Virus record (IMG/VR): IMGVR_UViG_3300039106_000818
Span: 1-43,984 of that record
Origin: a virus
Direction: 5' to 3' (one strand)
Length of the DNA stretch: 43,984 nucleotides
The notes below the pieces were generated by a model that was not told the DNA's origin, did not search any database, and saw only the letters and a list, made by a program, of their open reading frames with translations. Below, in pieces: positions 8,701-16,144 of the stretch (position 1 is its first letter; every line of letters begins with the position of its first letter). Position numbers and translations under genes: made by a program.

Positions 8701-10713
8701 GCCGGCCGCTGGGACGGAAAGTATTTGCCACGTTTCTACGAACAGAAACTGGGCGAAGAAACCAAGGCCTGGATGAAAGCGGCAAAGGGTTTGCTGGCAC
8801 GCAAGCGGACAATGCAAGGCATCACCGGCAACAGCCTTAAAGCCCGTGGCCGGTTTCAAACCGTGCCGGTTGCAGACTTGGCAGATTGGGAATCCAAAGG
8901 CTGGGAAAAACGAGATGCAGATTTTGACCCGGCAGTCGACACCGAAATTACGGTGTGGCGAGATTACACGCGCACAGAGCGGGACGATATGGGCGAGATC
9001 CGCGACGCCATGTTCCGCTTCGTGATGGGCTACAACAAGAGCCAACGTGACATCGCCTTGGGCCGGTTGTATGAGAGCCTGGCCACCAGCGTAGGCAGCC
9101 GCACAGAGCAGCCAGGCTATGTCAAGGTGCCGGCTACCAAGGTCACCGATACCCTGGTCCCGACCTACGGCAAGCTGGCCAACAAATGGGTGCCAAAGGA
9201 AGTCCTTGACCAGCTCAGCTTGTTCGATCAGTCCATGCAAGACGACCTGACCAAGATGTATCTCAAGGGCCTGTCCATGTGGAAGGAGGGCAAGACCGTG
9301 CTCAATCCCGTGGCCCACGCAAACAACATATTGTCCAACTTGACCATGGCCCACTTTGCCGGCGTGTCCTACTGGGACGCGCACAAATACGTCGGCGCAA
9401 TAAAGGACTTGGTCAAGGGCGGGCCCATGATCGAAGAGGCCAAAGCTGCCGGCCTGTTTGGCGGGACCTTCAACCGTGAAGACTTTCTTGCGGTCCTGCC
9501 TGACGAACTCAAAGAGCTCAGCAAGCTCACTGAATCACCCGTTGGCCGGGGTGTCGACATGGTGTGGAACGCGATGTCGTTCTTCCTTCGCCGGCCCCTG
9601 AGCAAGCTCTACGGGGCAGAGGATGAGTTCTTCCGCTACCTAATCTATCGAGACGCACGCAAGCGCGGCCTGGGCGCAGATGACTCTGTCGATTACGCTC
9701 AGAAGTACATCTTCACATACGACGATCTGCCAAAGGCCGCGCGAGTTATTCGAGACATGCCGGTAGGTTTGCCTTTCTTCAGCTACACGTACAAGGCGAT
9801 ACCGGCCCTGGCCAATACCGCGCTTGAGCACCCGAGCCGCTACGCCGCGCCTGCCGTGGCAATCTACGTGGCCAACGCTGCCATGTACGCAATGGCGGCC
9901 AGCCTGGGCGGGGGTGACGACGAAGACTGGTGGACGGTGATCCGCCGGTACATGACCGACCCGGAGTTCCGCAACAAGGCCAAGGAGCAGGAGAAAGAAG
10001 AGCGCAAGAACTTGCCCGACTGGATGAAGGGCGCAAGCTTGTCGCTGGGTACACAGAAGACAATCCGCCTGGGCGAGGACGACCTGACCAATTTGCCCGT
10101 ATTCCTGGACGTGAGCCGCGTCTTCCCTGGCGGTGACCTGTTCGACGCCCACAACAACGCCGGTGGCATCCCCCTGCTTGCTCCGATCACGCCAAACAAT
10201 CCGGTCCTGACCACTGCGGCGGCCATGCTTTTCAACAAGGACACCTTCAGAAACAAGGACATTGTTGACAAGACTGATACGTCAGCCGAAGCCGCGCAGA
10301 AACGGCTAACGTGGATGTGGAAACAGGTCACGCCCGCGATCGCTTTCGGCAACACCCACTTTGAAAGGGCGATGAACGTGATCGCCAACAATACCGGTCA
10401 GCCGGTCAACCTGGGCCTGGCAGAGTACACCGGCATCGGGACAGACGGCTTGCCCATTCAAGGGAAATACGCAGCGATGCAAACGGTCGGCGTCAAAGCC
10501 AGGCCGATTGATTTGGATACGTCAGACCAGATCCAGCGCTCCCAGAAGAAGGCCATGCTGCGCGACCTAGATCACGCCATCAAGAACCTCACTAGGCTTG
10601 AAAACAAGGGTGCGATTACTCCGGAAGCCGGCGAAAAAGAACGCGAAAAACTCCGTCAAAAGAAAGAGTTTTTGCGTGAGGGCCTAGACATCGAGGGCGA
10701 TGTCAAAGACTGA
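5782..10713 (+). CDS. Giant polyvalent virion protein: zeta-like P-loop, BECR-like and LPD38-like domains
   Basis: This 1,643-residue protein is built of segments separated by an FSx(K/R)Q motif (VAFSAKQ 44-50, VSFSARQ 346-352, NFSAKQ 590-595, VAFSKRQ 834-840). Segment 2 has a Walker A loop, AGGGGAGKSS (about 137-146), and looks like a zeta-toxin-type kinase. Segment 3 (LFR, LAFRPGWH) is a phage domain I recognise only by pattern. Segment 4 (HAAKHI, FATTYPLE) resembles barnase/EndoU/colicin/RelE-fold nuclease domains of polyvalent proteins. The long C-terminal segment ends with helices containing ANNILSNLTMAHFAG and FFSYTYKAIPALANTALEHP, typical of LPD38, the usual C-terminus of injected podovirus proteins. 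It starts 3 bp after the ferritin stop. Its stop codon abuts the stop of the opposing gene. It probably enters the cell with the DNA; substrate and activity are not shown. Confidence 0.82.
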   Translation: MACRYKFTDQDGKERVIEGQAAFKAYLVEGGLKYLLPSMPTAGVAFSAKQGTAQDLNAKLEAQILSDFDGAVREYSALPGTKNGQVVDTDQARELSPEYRADRSLAPQVHEAASAFAQRMFEERMAKAPDGALVVFMAGGGGAGKSSAEHLLSKDMARANTILDGTLSGYDKANRNVQLALDNNQYVTIAYVYRDPLDALANPKGGVLERAMSRGRAVTLQALVKGHAGSSEVVRRLAQEFGDNPRFVVEVIDNSRGQNRSAFSTLDNIPAVKAEGLLEKFKDATDKAFAEGRISETIYKATTTPYDTRQTDGGQGQPTSVQQSDQGEVQERIEFGEPGNPLNPEVSFSARQKPDPEKTVTGYKLFRVKKDRPGELFPLFVPVWGEGGPQKFGARDPRRHGLGVPVGEWFDAEVGETAPSTKTGKPQVKSSLGALAFRPGWHAGDLPIATHIGGEPIPQLDSESGKMKSMPSVRKSDEVWVEISMADDVDWQAEADKRAVPYKTNNPKTGAVIGQPNPSTAAITDGLPVDGFYRYKTNPNMTGNWLIGGSMKVNRILDDSEVKSINDAAGTKDLPRAEPFDSKAYGFEPNFSAKQDLPVDTKLERWADGMFKGRGNVAESKILSDRLPHPALSMGPGVPLGDRQVVVLDGHALDHAAKHIEDGITARMIGQLPAALGSPRMITFQGPGQALVMLPIRAANGAPIVVALKKEEIKGGGTSIKVTRFATTYPLENSASYIVREMRKGNRVWLPEEEVSRLRDLLGRLSATQGTGQNQQLTKTPALPLSRGGNQAVKEMSVLSDEALAKKQANEKGWERAVELLSVPNDAEKQLQGVAFSKRQPVGKETEGWVLSRDELGRFRFGAGAKAYRYAADISNAVLDKINLKPVSPELSRSLRKMKLEIEKAQNLTVDVAKNLKDLPEQERTMISDIIEGELKRGVKPEQRILDLAASMQSIMSEQTAELVSLGMLSPEAAGRWDGKYLPRFYEQKLGEETKAWMKAAKGLLARKRTMQGITGNSLKARGRFQTVPVADLADWESKGWEKRDADFDPAVDTEITVWRDYTRTERDDMGEIRDAMFRFVMGYNKSQRDIALGRLYESLATSVGSRTEQPGYVKVPATKVTDTLVPTYGKLANKWVPKEVLDQLSLFDQSMQDDLTKMYLKGLSMWKEGKTVLNPVAHANNILSNLTMAHFAGVSYWDAHKYVGAIKDLVKGGPMIEEAKAAGLFGGTFNREDFLAVLPDELKELSKLTESPVGRGVDMVWNAMSFFLRRPLSKLYGAEDEFFRYLIYRDARKRGLGADDSVDYAQKYIFTYDDLPKAARVIRDMPVGLPFFSYTYKAIPALANTALEHPSRYAAPAVAIYVANAAMYAMAASLGGGDDEDWWTVIRRYMTDPEFRNKAKEQEKEERKNLPDWMKGASLSLGTQKTIRLGEDDLTNLPVFLDVSRVFPGGDLFDAHNNAGGIPLLAPITPNNPVLTTAAAMLFNKDTFRNKDIVDKTDTSAEAAQKRLTWMWKQVTPAIAFGNTHFERAMNVIANNTGQPVNLGLAEYTGIGTDGLPIQGKYAAMQTVGVKARPIDLDTSDQIQRSQKKAMLRDLDHAIKNLTRLENKGAITPEAGEKEREKLRQKKEFLREGLDIEGDVKD
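10687..10704. other. Perfect hairpin at the convergence of two operons
   Basis: GACATCG-AGGG-CGATGTC is a 7-bp perfect inverted repeat in the last codons of the giant gene, 9 bp before the TGATCA where two opposing stop codons abut. There is no T-run, so it is not a classical intrinsic terminator. It could protect 3' ends or pause polymerase. Confidence 0.4.
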
Positions 10714-10950
10714 TCATCGCTTGGATGGCTTAGGGCAATCTTCGGGCGGGACCACTGCGCACCAAACGGCGTGCGGTGGTTCGTGCGCCACCACTTGCCA
10801 ACGATCAATGTAGGTGTCGGGCATCTTCCGCACCGCCTGCTGCGCGATGTCGCGTTTGATTCCAAGGCCGGCGGCAATCTCCAAGGTGGTCAGCCCGTCA
10901 GCGTTCTGGCGCAGCAGCGCGCGGATTTTCAAATGGTTTGATGGGCTCAT
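10714..10950 (-). CDS. Small winged-helix/HTH-like protein
   Basis: A 78-residue basic protein. Residues 4-45 (LKIRALLRQNADGLTTLEIAAGLGIKRD region, then AQQAVRKMPDTYIDRW) have the spacing of a winged helix: helix, TTLEIAAGLGI recognition region, then a wing with the YIDRW strand. It is the last gene of the leftward replication operon and overlaps the DUF3310 gene by ATGA. Its stop codon directly touches the stop of the opposing rightward gene. It may be a transcriptional regulator or a host-takeover DNA-binding protein; the target is unknown. Confidence 0.7.
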   Translation of the reverse strand: MSPSNHLKIRALLRQNADGLTTLEIAAGLGIKRDIAQQAVRKMPDTYIDRWQVVAHEPPHAVWCAVVPPEDCPKPSKR

Positions 10951-11165
10951 GTCAGCTCTTTGAGTTTCTGTTTGTAGTGGTGGGCCTTGCCTCCGTCGTC
11001 GCTGCCAGGCTTCCGGCCGGCGCGCATAGCGTACTTGATCACGTTGCCCTTGAGGAACCCCCTAAACTCTTCAGGCGTGAGCACCGCTTCCATCACGGCC
11101 CAGGGTTCCATCGGCATGTCTTTGTAGTGGGTGCCGCCCACTTGAATTGCTTCGGCTAATTCCAT
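10947..11165 (-). CDS. DUF3310 family protein
   Basis: A 72-residue protein with the DUF3310 pattern: HYKDMPMEPW near the start, then GFLKGNVIKYAMRAGRK and KAHHYKQKL. The family is common in phage replication regions and has sometimes been linked to nucleotide metabolism; its activity is not established. It is translationally coupled: its start overlaps the polymerase stop (TGATG) and its stop overlaps the next start (ATGA). Start and family are well supported. Confidence 0.88.
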   Translation of the reverse strand: MELAEAIQVGGTHYKDMPMEPWAVMEAVLTPEEFRGFLKGNVIKYAMRAGRKPGSDDGGKAHHYKQKLKELT

Positions 11166-13201
11166 CAGTCAATCTCCTTCATGTAATACGGGGTCTCAAA
11201 ACCGTCGGCCTTCAGCAGCAGACCTGGTGCCCATGGAATGGCTCGGCCCATGATCTCCTCAATCTCGGTCAAGGCGTTTGGCTTGCGTGCCTCCACAATA
11301 ATTTCGTCGTGCACAGTGAAGAGCTGTTCGTGGCCGGCCTTGTCCAAAGCAAGCATGGCCTCGCACAAGCAGTCACGCGCAATTGCTTGTGTGATGTTCT
11401 CGACAAGCTTGCCGCCATAGGTGCTGAGCCTGGTCCACTGCTTGGTCTTCTGGTCCTGGCCTTCGTATGTCAGCGACCCTGCCCGGGCCACCATGAACCG
11501 GCCGCCGGCGCTGGTCTCGCGGTACAAGTCCTCGCCCTCTATGCGTGGTTTCACGTAGAACAACTTGCGCCCGGATGGCAGCAAGATTGTCAGAAAACCA
11601 GACTCGCAATTGAATATAATCTGAGCCTGGCCATTGGCGATAGGCACCGCTACGCCCGCGCGAATCTGCACTGCCTTCTTGGCGGCGTTGTCGCATTTAA
11701 GCCACAGTCCTGGCGCCCGGCTGTCGAAGCTGGCGATCTCAGGATTGGCCAAGCGCCAGGCGTCTTTGATCGGGTCCAGTTCGTCCTCGGTCAAGCCCAT
11801 AGACAGGGCGCCCATGGTCACCAAAGCCCCGGCTCCACCCTGGTAACCCAGCGCCAGCTCGGCGATCTTGCCCTTCTGCCGGTAGGGGGACTTCTTGGTC
11901 ACCGACCCAGCCGGCAGCTTGAACATCTTCTCGGCCGAAGCCTCATAGATCTTGCCGTGGGTAGCAAACACATCCAGCCTCCACAGGCACCATGCCAGCC
12001 AAGCGATCACACGGGCCTCAATGGCGCTGAAGTCGACCGAGATGAACCGAGCCCCTGGCCGGGCGATGAACGCGGTCCTGATGAGCTGTGAGAGGGTGTC
12101 AGGCACCGTGCCGAACAAGACCCCAAGGTCCTCGAACTGCCGGGTCTTGACCATGTTGCGTGCCAGTTCCAGATCCTTGAGCTTGTTCTGAGGCAGGTTC
12201 TGGACCTGCACGATTCGCCCTGCCCAACGGCCGGTTCGGTTGGCCCCGTAGAACTGGGTCAGCCCGCGCACGCAATCGTCCGCGCACATAGCCCGGGACA
12301 TGGCCTTGAACTTGGACACGCTTGTCTTGGCCAGCTCTTGCCTGAGCTCCAGCACACGCTTGACGATCGAGCTGTCGGTGCTGGCCAGGATGGCCGGCAC
12401 AGTCTTCTTGGTCAGGTCAACAATGCTGTCGTCCTCCTCCTCCTCTTGCAGCCACTTCAGCAATTGGTTGCGGCTGTTCGGGTTGTCCAGGCCTGTGAGC
12501 TGGATTGCCTCACGGCTGAGGATGTCCTTAAAAATAACGTCGCACTCGATCGCGGCGTCGACCAGAGCTCGGTCCAAGCGCACGCCCCGGGTCATCATCT
12601 TGTGGTCCAAGTGCCACAACTTCCATTCGTTGTGAGGCACTGGGAACATGGCCAGCTTGGCGGCGATGGCGTCCTCGCTCTCCACGTCCTTGGCGCAGTA
12701 GTCCTTGAACACTGACCACTTGTCGGGATCGTGGTGAGGCAGGTTGCGCGTGCGCTCGCCGTTCTTTTTGGTAGGCTTGCACGGCAAGCAAAAATACCTG
12801 ATCAGGCTCCAGCCGACGGCCATCTTCTGCTTGTCTGCAGACAGGTTGACAACCTTGCCTACGTCGGCGAGGTTGCCTGGCATTCCCAGGTACAAGGCAT
12901 GCACGCTGGTGCAGCGCCACTGGGTCACGTCAAGCTGCCGGCCAAGGTGCCGGTTCAAACAAGTCAGCTCGAACACGGCGTTGTAAGAGGCCTTCAACAT
13001 TGTTGAATCGTCGAGTGCTTCCAAGACGTGGGCGGGTATCTTTTCCCCGGCCATCAAGTCAACGACGTTGACCTGGCCCGTGGTCCACTTGTAGCCGAAC
13101 AACATGATCTGGAAGTCGGGGCTCTCAACGTACTTGTGCACGCCGCATCTTTTCAGGTCAACGCTGCTGTAGGTTTCGAGGTCAATGCGTAAGGTGGTCA
13201 T
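11165..13201 (-). CDS. Phage DNA polymerase, family A with 3'-5' exonuclease
   Basis: A 678-residue replicative polymerase. The N-terminal exonuclease motif is IDLETYS (6-12). Polymerase motif A is SVDFSAIEARV (about 385-396), the motif B region is RQKGKIAELALGYQGG (about 437-452) and motif C is TVHDEIIVEAR (about 627-637). It should copy the phage genome with proofreading. Length and motifs match the phage DNA polymerases that travel with DUF2815, DUF2800, VRR-NUC and SNF2 genes, all of which are present here. The start ATG at 13201 follows a 107-bp gap containing a terminator and a long palindrome, so it may have its own promoter. The remaining small genes of this block follow with overlaps. 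Confidence 0.95.
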   Translation of the reverse strand: MTTLRIDLETYSSVDLKRCGVHKYVESPDFQIMLFGYKWTTGQVNVVDLMAGEKIPAHVLEALDDSTMLKASYNAVFELTCLNRHLGRQLDVTQWRCTSVHALYLGMPGNLADVGKVVNLSADKQKMAVGWSLIRYFCLPCKPTKKNGERTRNLPHHDPDKWSVFKDYCAKDVESEDAIAAKLAMFPVPHNEWKLWHLDHKMMTRGVRLDRALVDAAIECDVIFKDILSREAIQLTGLDNPNSRNQLLKWLQEEEEDDSIVDLTKKTVPAILASTDSSIVKRVLELRQELAKTSVSKFKAMSRAMCADDCVRGLTQFYGANRTGRWAGRIVQVQNLPQNKLKDLELARNMVKTRQFEDLGVLFGTVPDTLSQLIRTAFIARPGARFISVDFSAIEARVIAWLAWCLWRLDVFATHGKIYEASAEKMFKLPAGSVTKKSPYRQKGKIAELALGYQGGAGALVTMGALSMGLTEDELDPIKDAWRLANPEIASFDSRAPGLWLKCDNAAKKAVQIRAGVAVPIANGQAQIIFNCESGFLTILLPSGRKLFYVKPRIEGEDLYRETSAGGRFMVARAGSLTYEGQDQKTKQWTRLSTYGGKLVENITQAIARDCLCEAMLALDKAGHEQLFTVHDEIIVEARKPNALTEIEEIMGRAIPWAPGLLLKADGFETPYYMKEID

Positions 13202-13218
13202 CTGGTTTCCTGGTTAGC

Positions 13219-13279
13219 TTTTTGGCGAGGCGCCTGGGCCATCAGTCCAGGTTAAGTGTGATGCACGCCTCACCAAAAA
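13219..13279. repeat. Long palindromic element upstream of the DNA polymerase gene
   Basis: Left arm TTTTTGGCGAGGCG (13219-13232) matches right arm CGCCTCACCAAAAA (13266-13279) as an inverted repeat at 13 of 14 positions. Inside lies a second hairpin, CCTGG-N9-CCAGG (13233-13251). Each strand reads T-run, stem, A-run, which is the wrong order for a terminator. It could be an operator, a replication initiation structure or a 5' leader structure of the polymerase mRNA. Confidence 0.5.
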
Positions 13280-13297
13280 ACCCCCGTCTTTCCGGGG
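13275..13297 (-). terminator. Intrinsic terminator, leftward
   Basis: On the minus strand CCCCG-GAAAGA-CGGGG is followed by six T (13280 down to 13275). It lies just after the stop of the 61-residue gene and before the DNA polymerase gene, so it would uncouple DUF2815/DUF2800 expression from the polymerase. Confidence 0.75.
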
Positions 13298-13308
13298 TGT
13301 CATCGGTT

Positions 13309-13494
13309 TTACTCGAAAGGCAATTCAGCTTGCTTTGGCTCGGCTTCTAGTCGCTCGATTTCCTTGGTGTATTGGTCAAAGATTTGCCTCACCAATTCAT
13401 CAACCAAATCATGGGGCAACTTGCGCAAGGCTTCAATCGCCAGCTCAGCGCCGGCGGGAGTAAACCGCAAATTCACAACTGGATTCGGACCCAT
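13309..13494 (-). CDS. Small hypothetical protein
   Basis: A 61-residue protein with an N-terminal strand (VVNLRFTPAGAEL) followed by a charged helix (LPHDLVDELVRQIFDQYTKE) and an acidic tail. It is not recognised. It lies 14 bp after the DUF2815 gene and directly before a strong terminator, so it is the last gene of that transcript. A GGC/AAAGG-type site precedes the ATG. Confidence 0.65.
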   Translation of the reverse strand: MGPNPVVNLRFTPAGAELAIEALRKLPHDLVDELVRQIFDQYTKEIERLEAEPKQAELPFE

Positions 13495-13508
13495 AAAAGC
13501 CTTTCAAT

Positions 13509-14051
13509 TTAAGCCAAAAAGTCTTCTTCGACTGCGGTGAAGTCGTCTTCTGCGCGGCTGCGGCCAGACAACGCGTCACCGTCTGCCAGCTTCTGAACAT
13601 TGTTCAGGCCTGCAGCAATGCCCTTGTTGCCGTCCACGTTGAACGCGTAGAGGTTGATCGACACCCGGCCGTAGCAGCCGCTGTAGACCTCGCTCTTGTC
13701 CAGCACCGGGTTAAGGGCGGCGTCCACAACACCAGGCTTCTGGTTGCTGTTGCAGTTTACGAAGTAGCAACCCTTGTATTCAGGGCTCTTTTCCACGTCG
13801 CGGTCGGTGTCACCGTCGCGCAACGGGCTCTTGAAGCTGGCCAAGAACTTGGAGCCCCAGGTGGTGGCGCTCTTGCCTTCGGCCTTTACCGCTTCGATGG
13901 CGGCTTTGACTTTGTCAAGGGTTGCCTTGTCAGTCTTTGGAATCAGGATCGCGACGCTGTACTTGCCCTTGTCGTTCGTCTCGAAGACGTTGACGTAGGA
14001 CAGGCGAACTTTGCCGGTGACGAGCTTGGAAGATGAGGGAGTAGTAGCCAT
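13509..14051 (-). CDS. DUF2815 protein, predicted ssDNA-binding protein
   Basis: A 180-residue DUF2815 protein. The family is a phage single-strand-binding-like OB-fold group found beside family A polymerases. The sequence shows the conserved opening KLVTGKVRLSYVNVFE, YSVAILIPKTD and the GCYGRVSINLYAF strand. The acidic tail AEDDFTAVEEDFLA is typical of SSB proteins that recruit partners. It would protect single-stranded DNA at the fork. It lies 16 bp after the DUF2800 gene in the leftward replication operon. Confidence 0.9.
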   Translation of the reverse strand: MATTPSSSKLVTGKVRLSYVNVFETNDKGKYSVAILIPKTDKATLDKVKAAIEAVKAEGKSATTWGSKFLASFKSPLRDGDTDRDVEKSPEYKGCYFVNCNSNQKPGVVDAALNPVLDKSEVYSGCYGRVSINLYAFNVDGNKGIAAGLNNVQKLADGDALSGRSRAEDDFTAVEEDFLA

Positions 14052-14067
14052 TTTCAGTTTTCCTTGT

Positions 14068-15222
14068 TTACGAAAAATCCTCAGCAGCGGACGCTGCCGA
14101 AGGGAGTGCTGGACGCTTGTCTTCGACAGGCACCAGCGTGGGTTTACCGGAAGGCTTGACGAGCAAGTCGCTCAGCACTTCGGTGAACTTCTTTTTGCCG
14201 ATCGCCTTCTCCATGGCAGTGATGCCCAGGAGACTGCGCTCGAACATAACGGACTCGGGAACGCCTGCGCCCCTGAGCTTTGCAGCCACGTCTTCTTGGC
14301 TGCTGTACTTGCGAATCGACCGGCCTTCGACCAGCTTGAAACCGGGCACCATGATATTGTGTTCGGTCGCCTGCTTGAGCGAATGGGTTTTCAAATCGTT
14401 GAACCAGTCAATCACCATGTCGGCTTTTGGCAACAGTTTTGCAACCCGGTCCAGGGACAGGGTTGCCACTGCGGGCGGCAAGTCGTTGGCAAACTCAAGC
14501 TTGGCCACTGCCAGGGCTTGATCGGCTCTGGCCGGGCAGGTGTAGCGGGCCTTGCAGAAGCAGTTTGTGCAGTGGTCGCCAGCAACGAACTCGCCTTCGC
14601 CAAGCCACGCAAGCTTGGCAGCAGGCACAACCTTCTCTTCGGCCCAGGTGAGGAGCTCCTCGATCGTCAGCTCTTCGCTGCCGAAGTTGTGAAGCCTGGG
14701 TTGCAAGACAGTCATGCGCACCCGCTTGATGTCGTACAAATGGCTCAGCACGTTGTAAGCACCCAGGCCGTACAGGCGGAACTGGCTGTTGTTTGCTGCG
14801 TCCACGTAAATGCCTTTGCCGTACTTCAAGTCCATCACTTCGACCAGGTCGTCGGTGATGATCACCAGGTCTCCGGTGCCAAAGCCTTCGGGCACCCAGC
14901 GGCTGAAGTCCAGCCTCTGTTCCACCAGGATTATGGGATCTGGGCACCTTACCCGGGCGTCTTTGATCCGCTCAATCGCGTACTCAACTGCGGTGTTCAC
15001 GTAATCCCGCAGCTCTTGGTTATCGAACTTGGACTTGCGCAGCGCTTCCACCGGCAGGCCCATGTGGATCAGAAGCATCTGCTCGAATACCGCATGAGCA
15101 AACGTGCCCTCCCTGGCAAACTCGCTTCCTTCGTCTGCAAAAGGTTCTTCCGCAAACACGCTTGGCGTGCATGTCATCCACTTCTCGCTGCCGGAGGCCG
15201 ACAGTTTGGCGTGGGCTGTCAT
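14068..15222 (-). CDS. DUF2800 protein, Cas4/PD-(D/E)XK-like exonuclease
   Basis: A 384-residue protein starting at the ATG at 15222 (AHAKLSASGSEKW). This start is chosen because the family begins with SASxxxxW and because the ATG overlaps the stop of the upstream small gene (ATGA). Nuclease features include EGFGTGDLVII and EVMDLKYGKG (the D-x-K core), and a Cys cluster CTNCFCKARYTCPAR that may hold an Fe-S cluster as in Cas4/RecB-type nucleases. DUF2800 proteins accompany DUF2815 and phage polymerases in replication and recombination modules. The likely role is DNA end processing. An in-frame extension upstream to 15333 exists but would swallow the small membrane protein gene. Confidence 0.88.
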   Translation of the reverse strand: MTAHAKLSASGSEKWMTCTPSVFAEEPFADEGSEFAREGTFAHAVFEQMLLIHMGLPVEALRKSKFDNQELRDYVNTAVEYAIERIKDARVRCPDPIILVEQRLDFSRWVPEGFGTGDLVIITDDLVEVMDLKYGKGIYVDAANNSQFRLYGLGAYNVLSHLYDIKRVRMTVLQPRLHNFGSEELTIEELLTWAEEKVVPAAKLAWLGEGEFVAGDHCTNCFCKARYTCPARADQALAVAKLEFANDLPPAVATLSLDRVAKLLPKADMVIDWFNDLKTHSLKQATEHNIMVPGFKLVEGRSIRKYSSQEDVAAKLRGAGVPESVMFERSLLGITAMEKAIGKKKFTEVLSDLLVKPSGKPTLVPVEDKRPALPSAASAAEDFS

Positions 15223-15371
15223 TGCGCGCCGCCGTACATGAAAGCAAGGCCCAAGAGCACGCCAAGGCCGCCGCCTGCAAGGAGAATGCCCGCAACCGCG
15301 CTGAGCACGGTTCGGTAAACCCTGGCCGGGCAAGAGCGGCCCTGGTTACAGTTTGAATTGCAGCAATTCAT
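15219..15371 (-). CDS. 50-residue Cys-rich membrane protein
   Basis: This short gene encodes a 50-residue protein. The N-terminus holds four Cys in the first 14 residues (MNCCNSNCNQGRSC), followed by one hydrophobic segment (VLSAVAGILLAGGGLGVLLGLAFMY) that should span the membrane. A GGAGG site lies 7 bases before the ATG. The start overlaps the previous stop (ATGA) and the stop overlaps the DUF2800 start (ATGA), which strongly supports translation. It could be a holin-like, spanin-like or superinfection protein; nothing in the sequence decides this. Confidence 0.72.
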   Translation of the reverse strand: MNCCNSNCNQGRSCPARVYRTVLSAVAGILLAGGGLGVLLGLAFMYGGAQ

Positions 15372-15604
15372 TTTCGAGCCTCCAGCATTGCGTCGGCCAT
15401 TCGGTAAGCACGTTCGGCAATTAAACGGTGGGCTTCGTCATCACCCAGTTTTTGGTTTTGCAAGCACAAGCCGGCAAACAGATCCCGCAGATTGCCTTCC
15501 CTGGTTGCGGAAACGTGCTCTTCAACTATCTCTTGGGCGTAGGCAAAAGAGATCTCGCCCCTGGACAGGGAGTCAAAGATTTCTTCAATTGATGGGGGCA
15601 ACAT
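15368..15604 (-). CDS. Small hypothetical protein
   Basis: A 78-residue, mostly helical, acidic protein (PSIEEIFDSLSRGEI, EIVEEHVSATREG, LIAERAYRMADAML). It is not recognised, although short helical proteins of this kind are common in phage early operons. The ATG has GGAG 7 bases upstream and sits inside the 3' end of the preceding gene (20-bp overlap). Its stop overlaps the next start by ATGA. Confidence 0.68.
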   Translation of the reverse strand: MLPPSIEEIFDSLSRGEISFAYAQEIVEEHVSATREGNLRDLFAGLCLQNQKLGDDEAHRLIAERAYRMADAMLEARK

Positions 15605-15794
15605 CTTTGGACTCCAGGGCGTCGTACCACTTGATGGCCTCTTCGCAAACGTGGTGGATGTTCACGCTCAGGTAGGTCGCGATGATGAGGGCCGGCGTTG
15701 GCGGTTCGTCCAATGCTTCCGGGCGGTCCAGGCTACCTTCAATGGTGTACTGGCTGTCTGGGCAGTCGGTGATGGTGAGGGTCGCGACAGTCAT
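15585..15794 (-). CDS. Small hypothetical protein
   Basis: A 69-residue protein with an N-terminal strand region (VATLTITDCPDSQYTIEGS) and a C-terminal helix (LIIATYLSVNIHHVCEEAIKWYDAL). It is not recognised. The start overlaps the upstream stop by ATGA, so it is translationally coupled within the leftward replication operon. Confidence 0.66.
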   Translation of the reverse strand: MTVATLTITDCPDSQYTIEGSLDRPEALDEPPTPALIIATYLSVNIHHVCEEAIKWYDALESKDVAPIN

Positions 15795-16144
15795 ATCGCC
15801 TCCGCTTCAGCAAGCAAGCTTGCAAAGTCTTCCACAAGAACGTCGGTGAGCTTCTTCACTCCAAACTTGGCAAGCAGTTCACGAACCGCATTGCCGTGGC
15901 CTTTCTGCGTCAAGTCGGCCAGCTTGGCGCGCACGTCGACCAGGGTGACGACGGACTCGCTGAAAGGCTCAACGACGGCGGGTGCTTCAGGCTCAACGGC
16001 GTCGGGCTTGCGTGCACGCTTGGCTTTGGGGGTTTCGGCAACGGTCTCGATCTGGACGGCTGCGAGGCTAAGGTAGCTGGCCATGGCTACTGCCACGACC
16101 TGAAGTTGTTCTGGTGTTTCTGGGGTAAACGTGACTGTAAACAT
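15791..16144 (-). CDS. Hypothetical phage early protein with conserved C-terminal helix region
   Basis: A 117-residue protein. The start at 16144 (MFTVTFTPE) is chosen because AGGAGA lies just upstream and the ATG overlaps the previous stop (TAATG); an in-frame extension to 16216 is not needed. The C-terminal part, VRAKLADLTQKGHGNAVRELLAKFGVKKLTDV in outline, is a motif I have seen at the C-terminus of many phage early proteins of unknown role. The middle is basic and Pro/Ala-rich (PKAKRARKPDAVEPE), like a linker. It stops with ATGA into the next gene. Confidence 0.75.
   Translation of the reverse strand: MFTVTFTPETPEQLQVVAVAMASYLSLAAVQIETVAETPKAKRARKPDAVEPEAPAVVEPFSESVVTLVDVRAKLADLTQKGHGNAVRELLAKFGVKKLTDVLVEDFASLLAEAEAI

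Noticed and set aside
14011-15318. 435-codon plus-strand frame
   Set aside because: Antisense to DUF2815/DUF2800, both recognised families with coupled starts.
15223-15333. Extended N-terminus of the DUF2800 gene
   Set aside because: The family start motif begins at 15222 and the extension would overlap a small membrane gene with better start signals.
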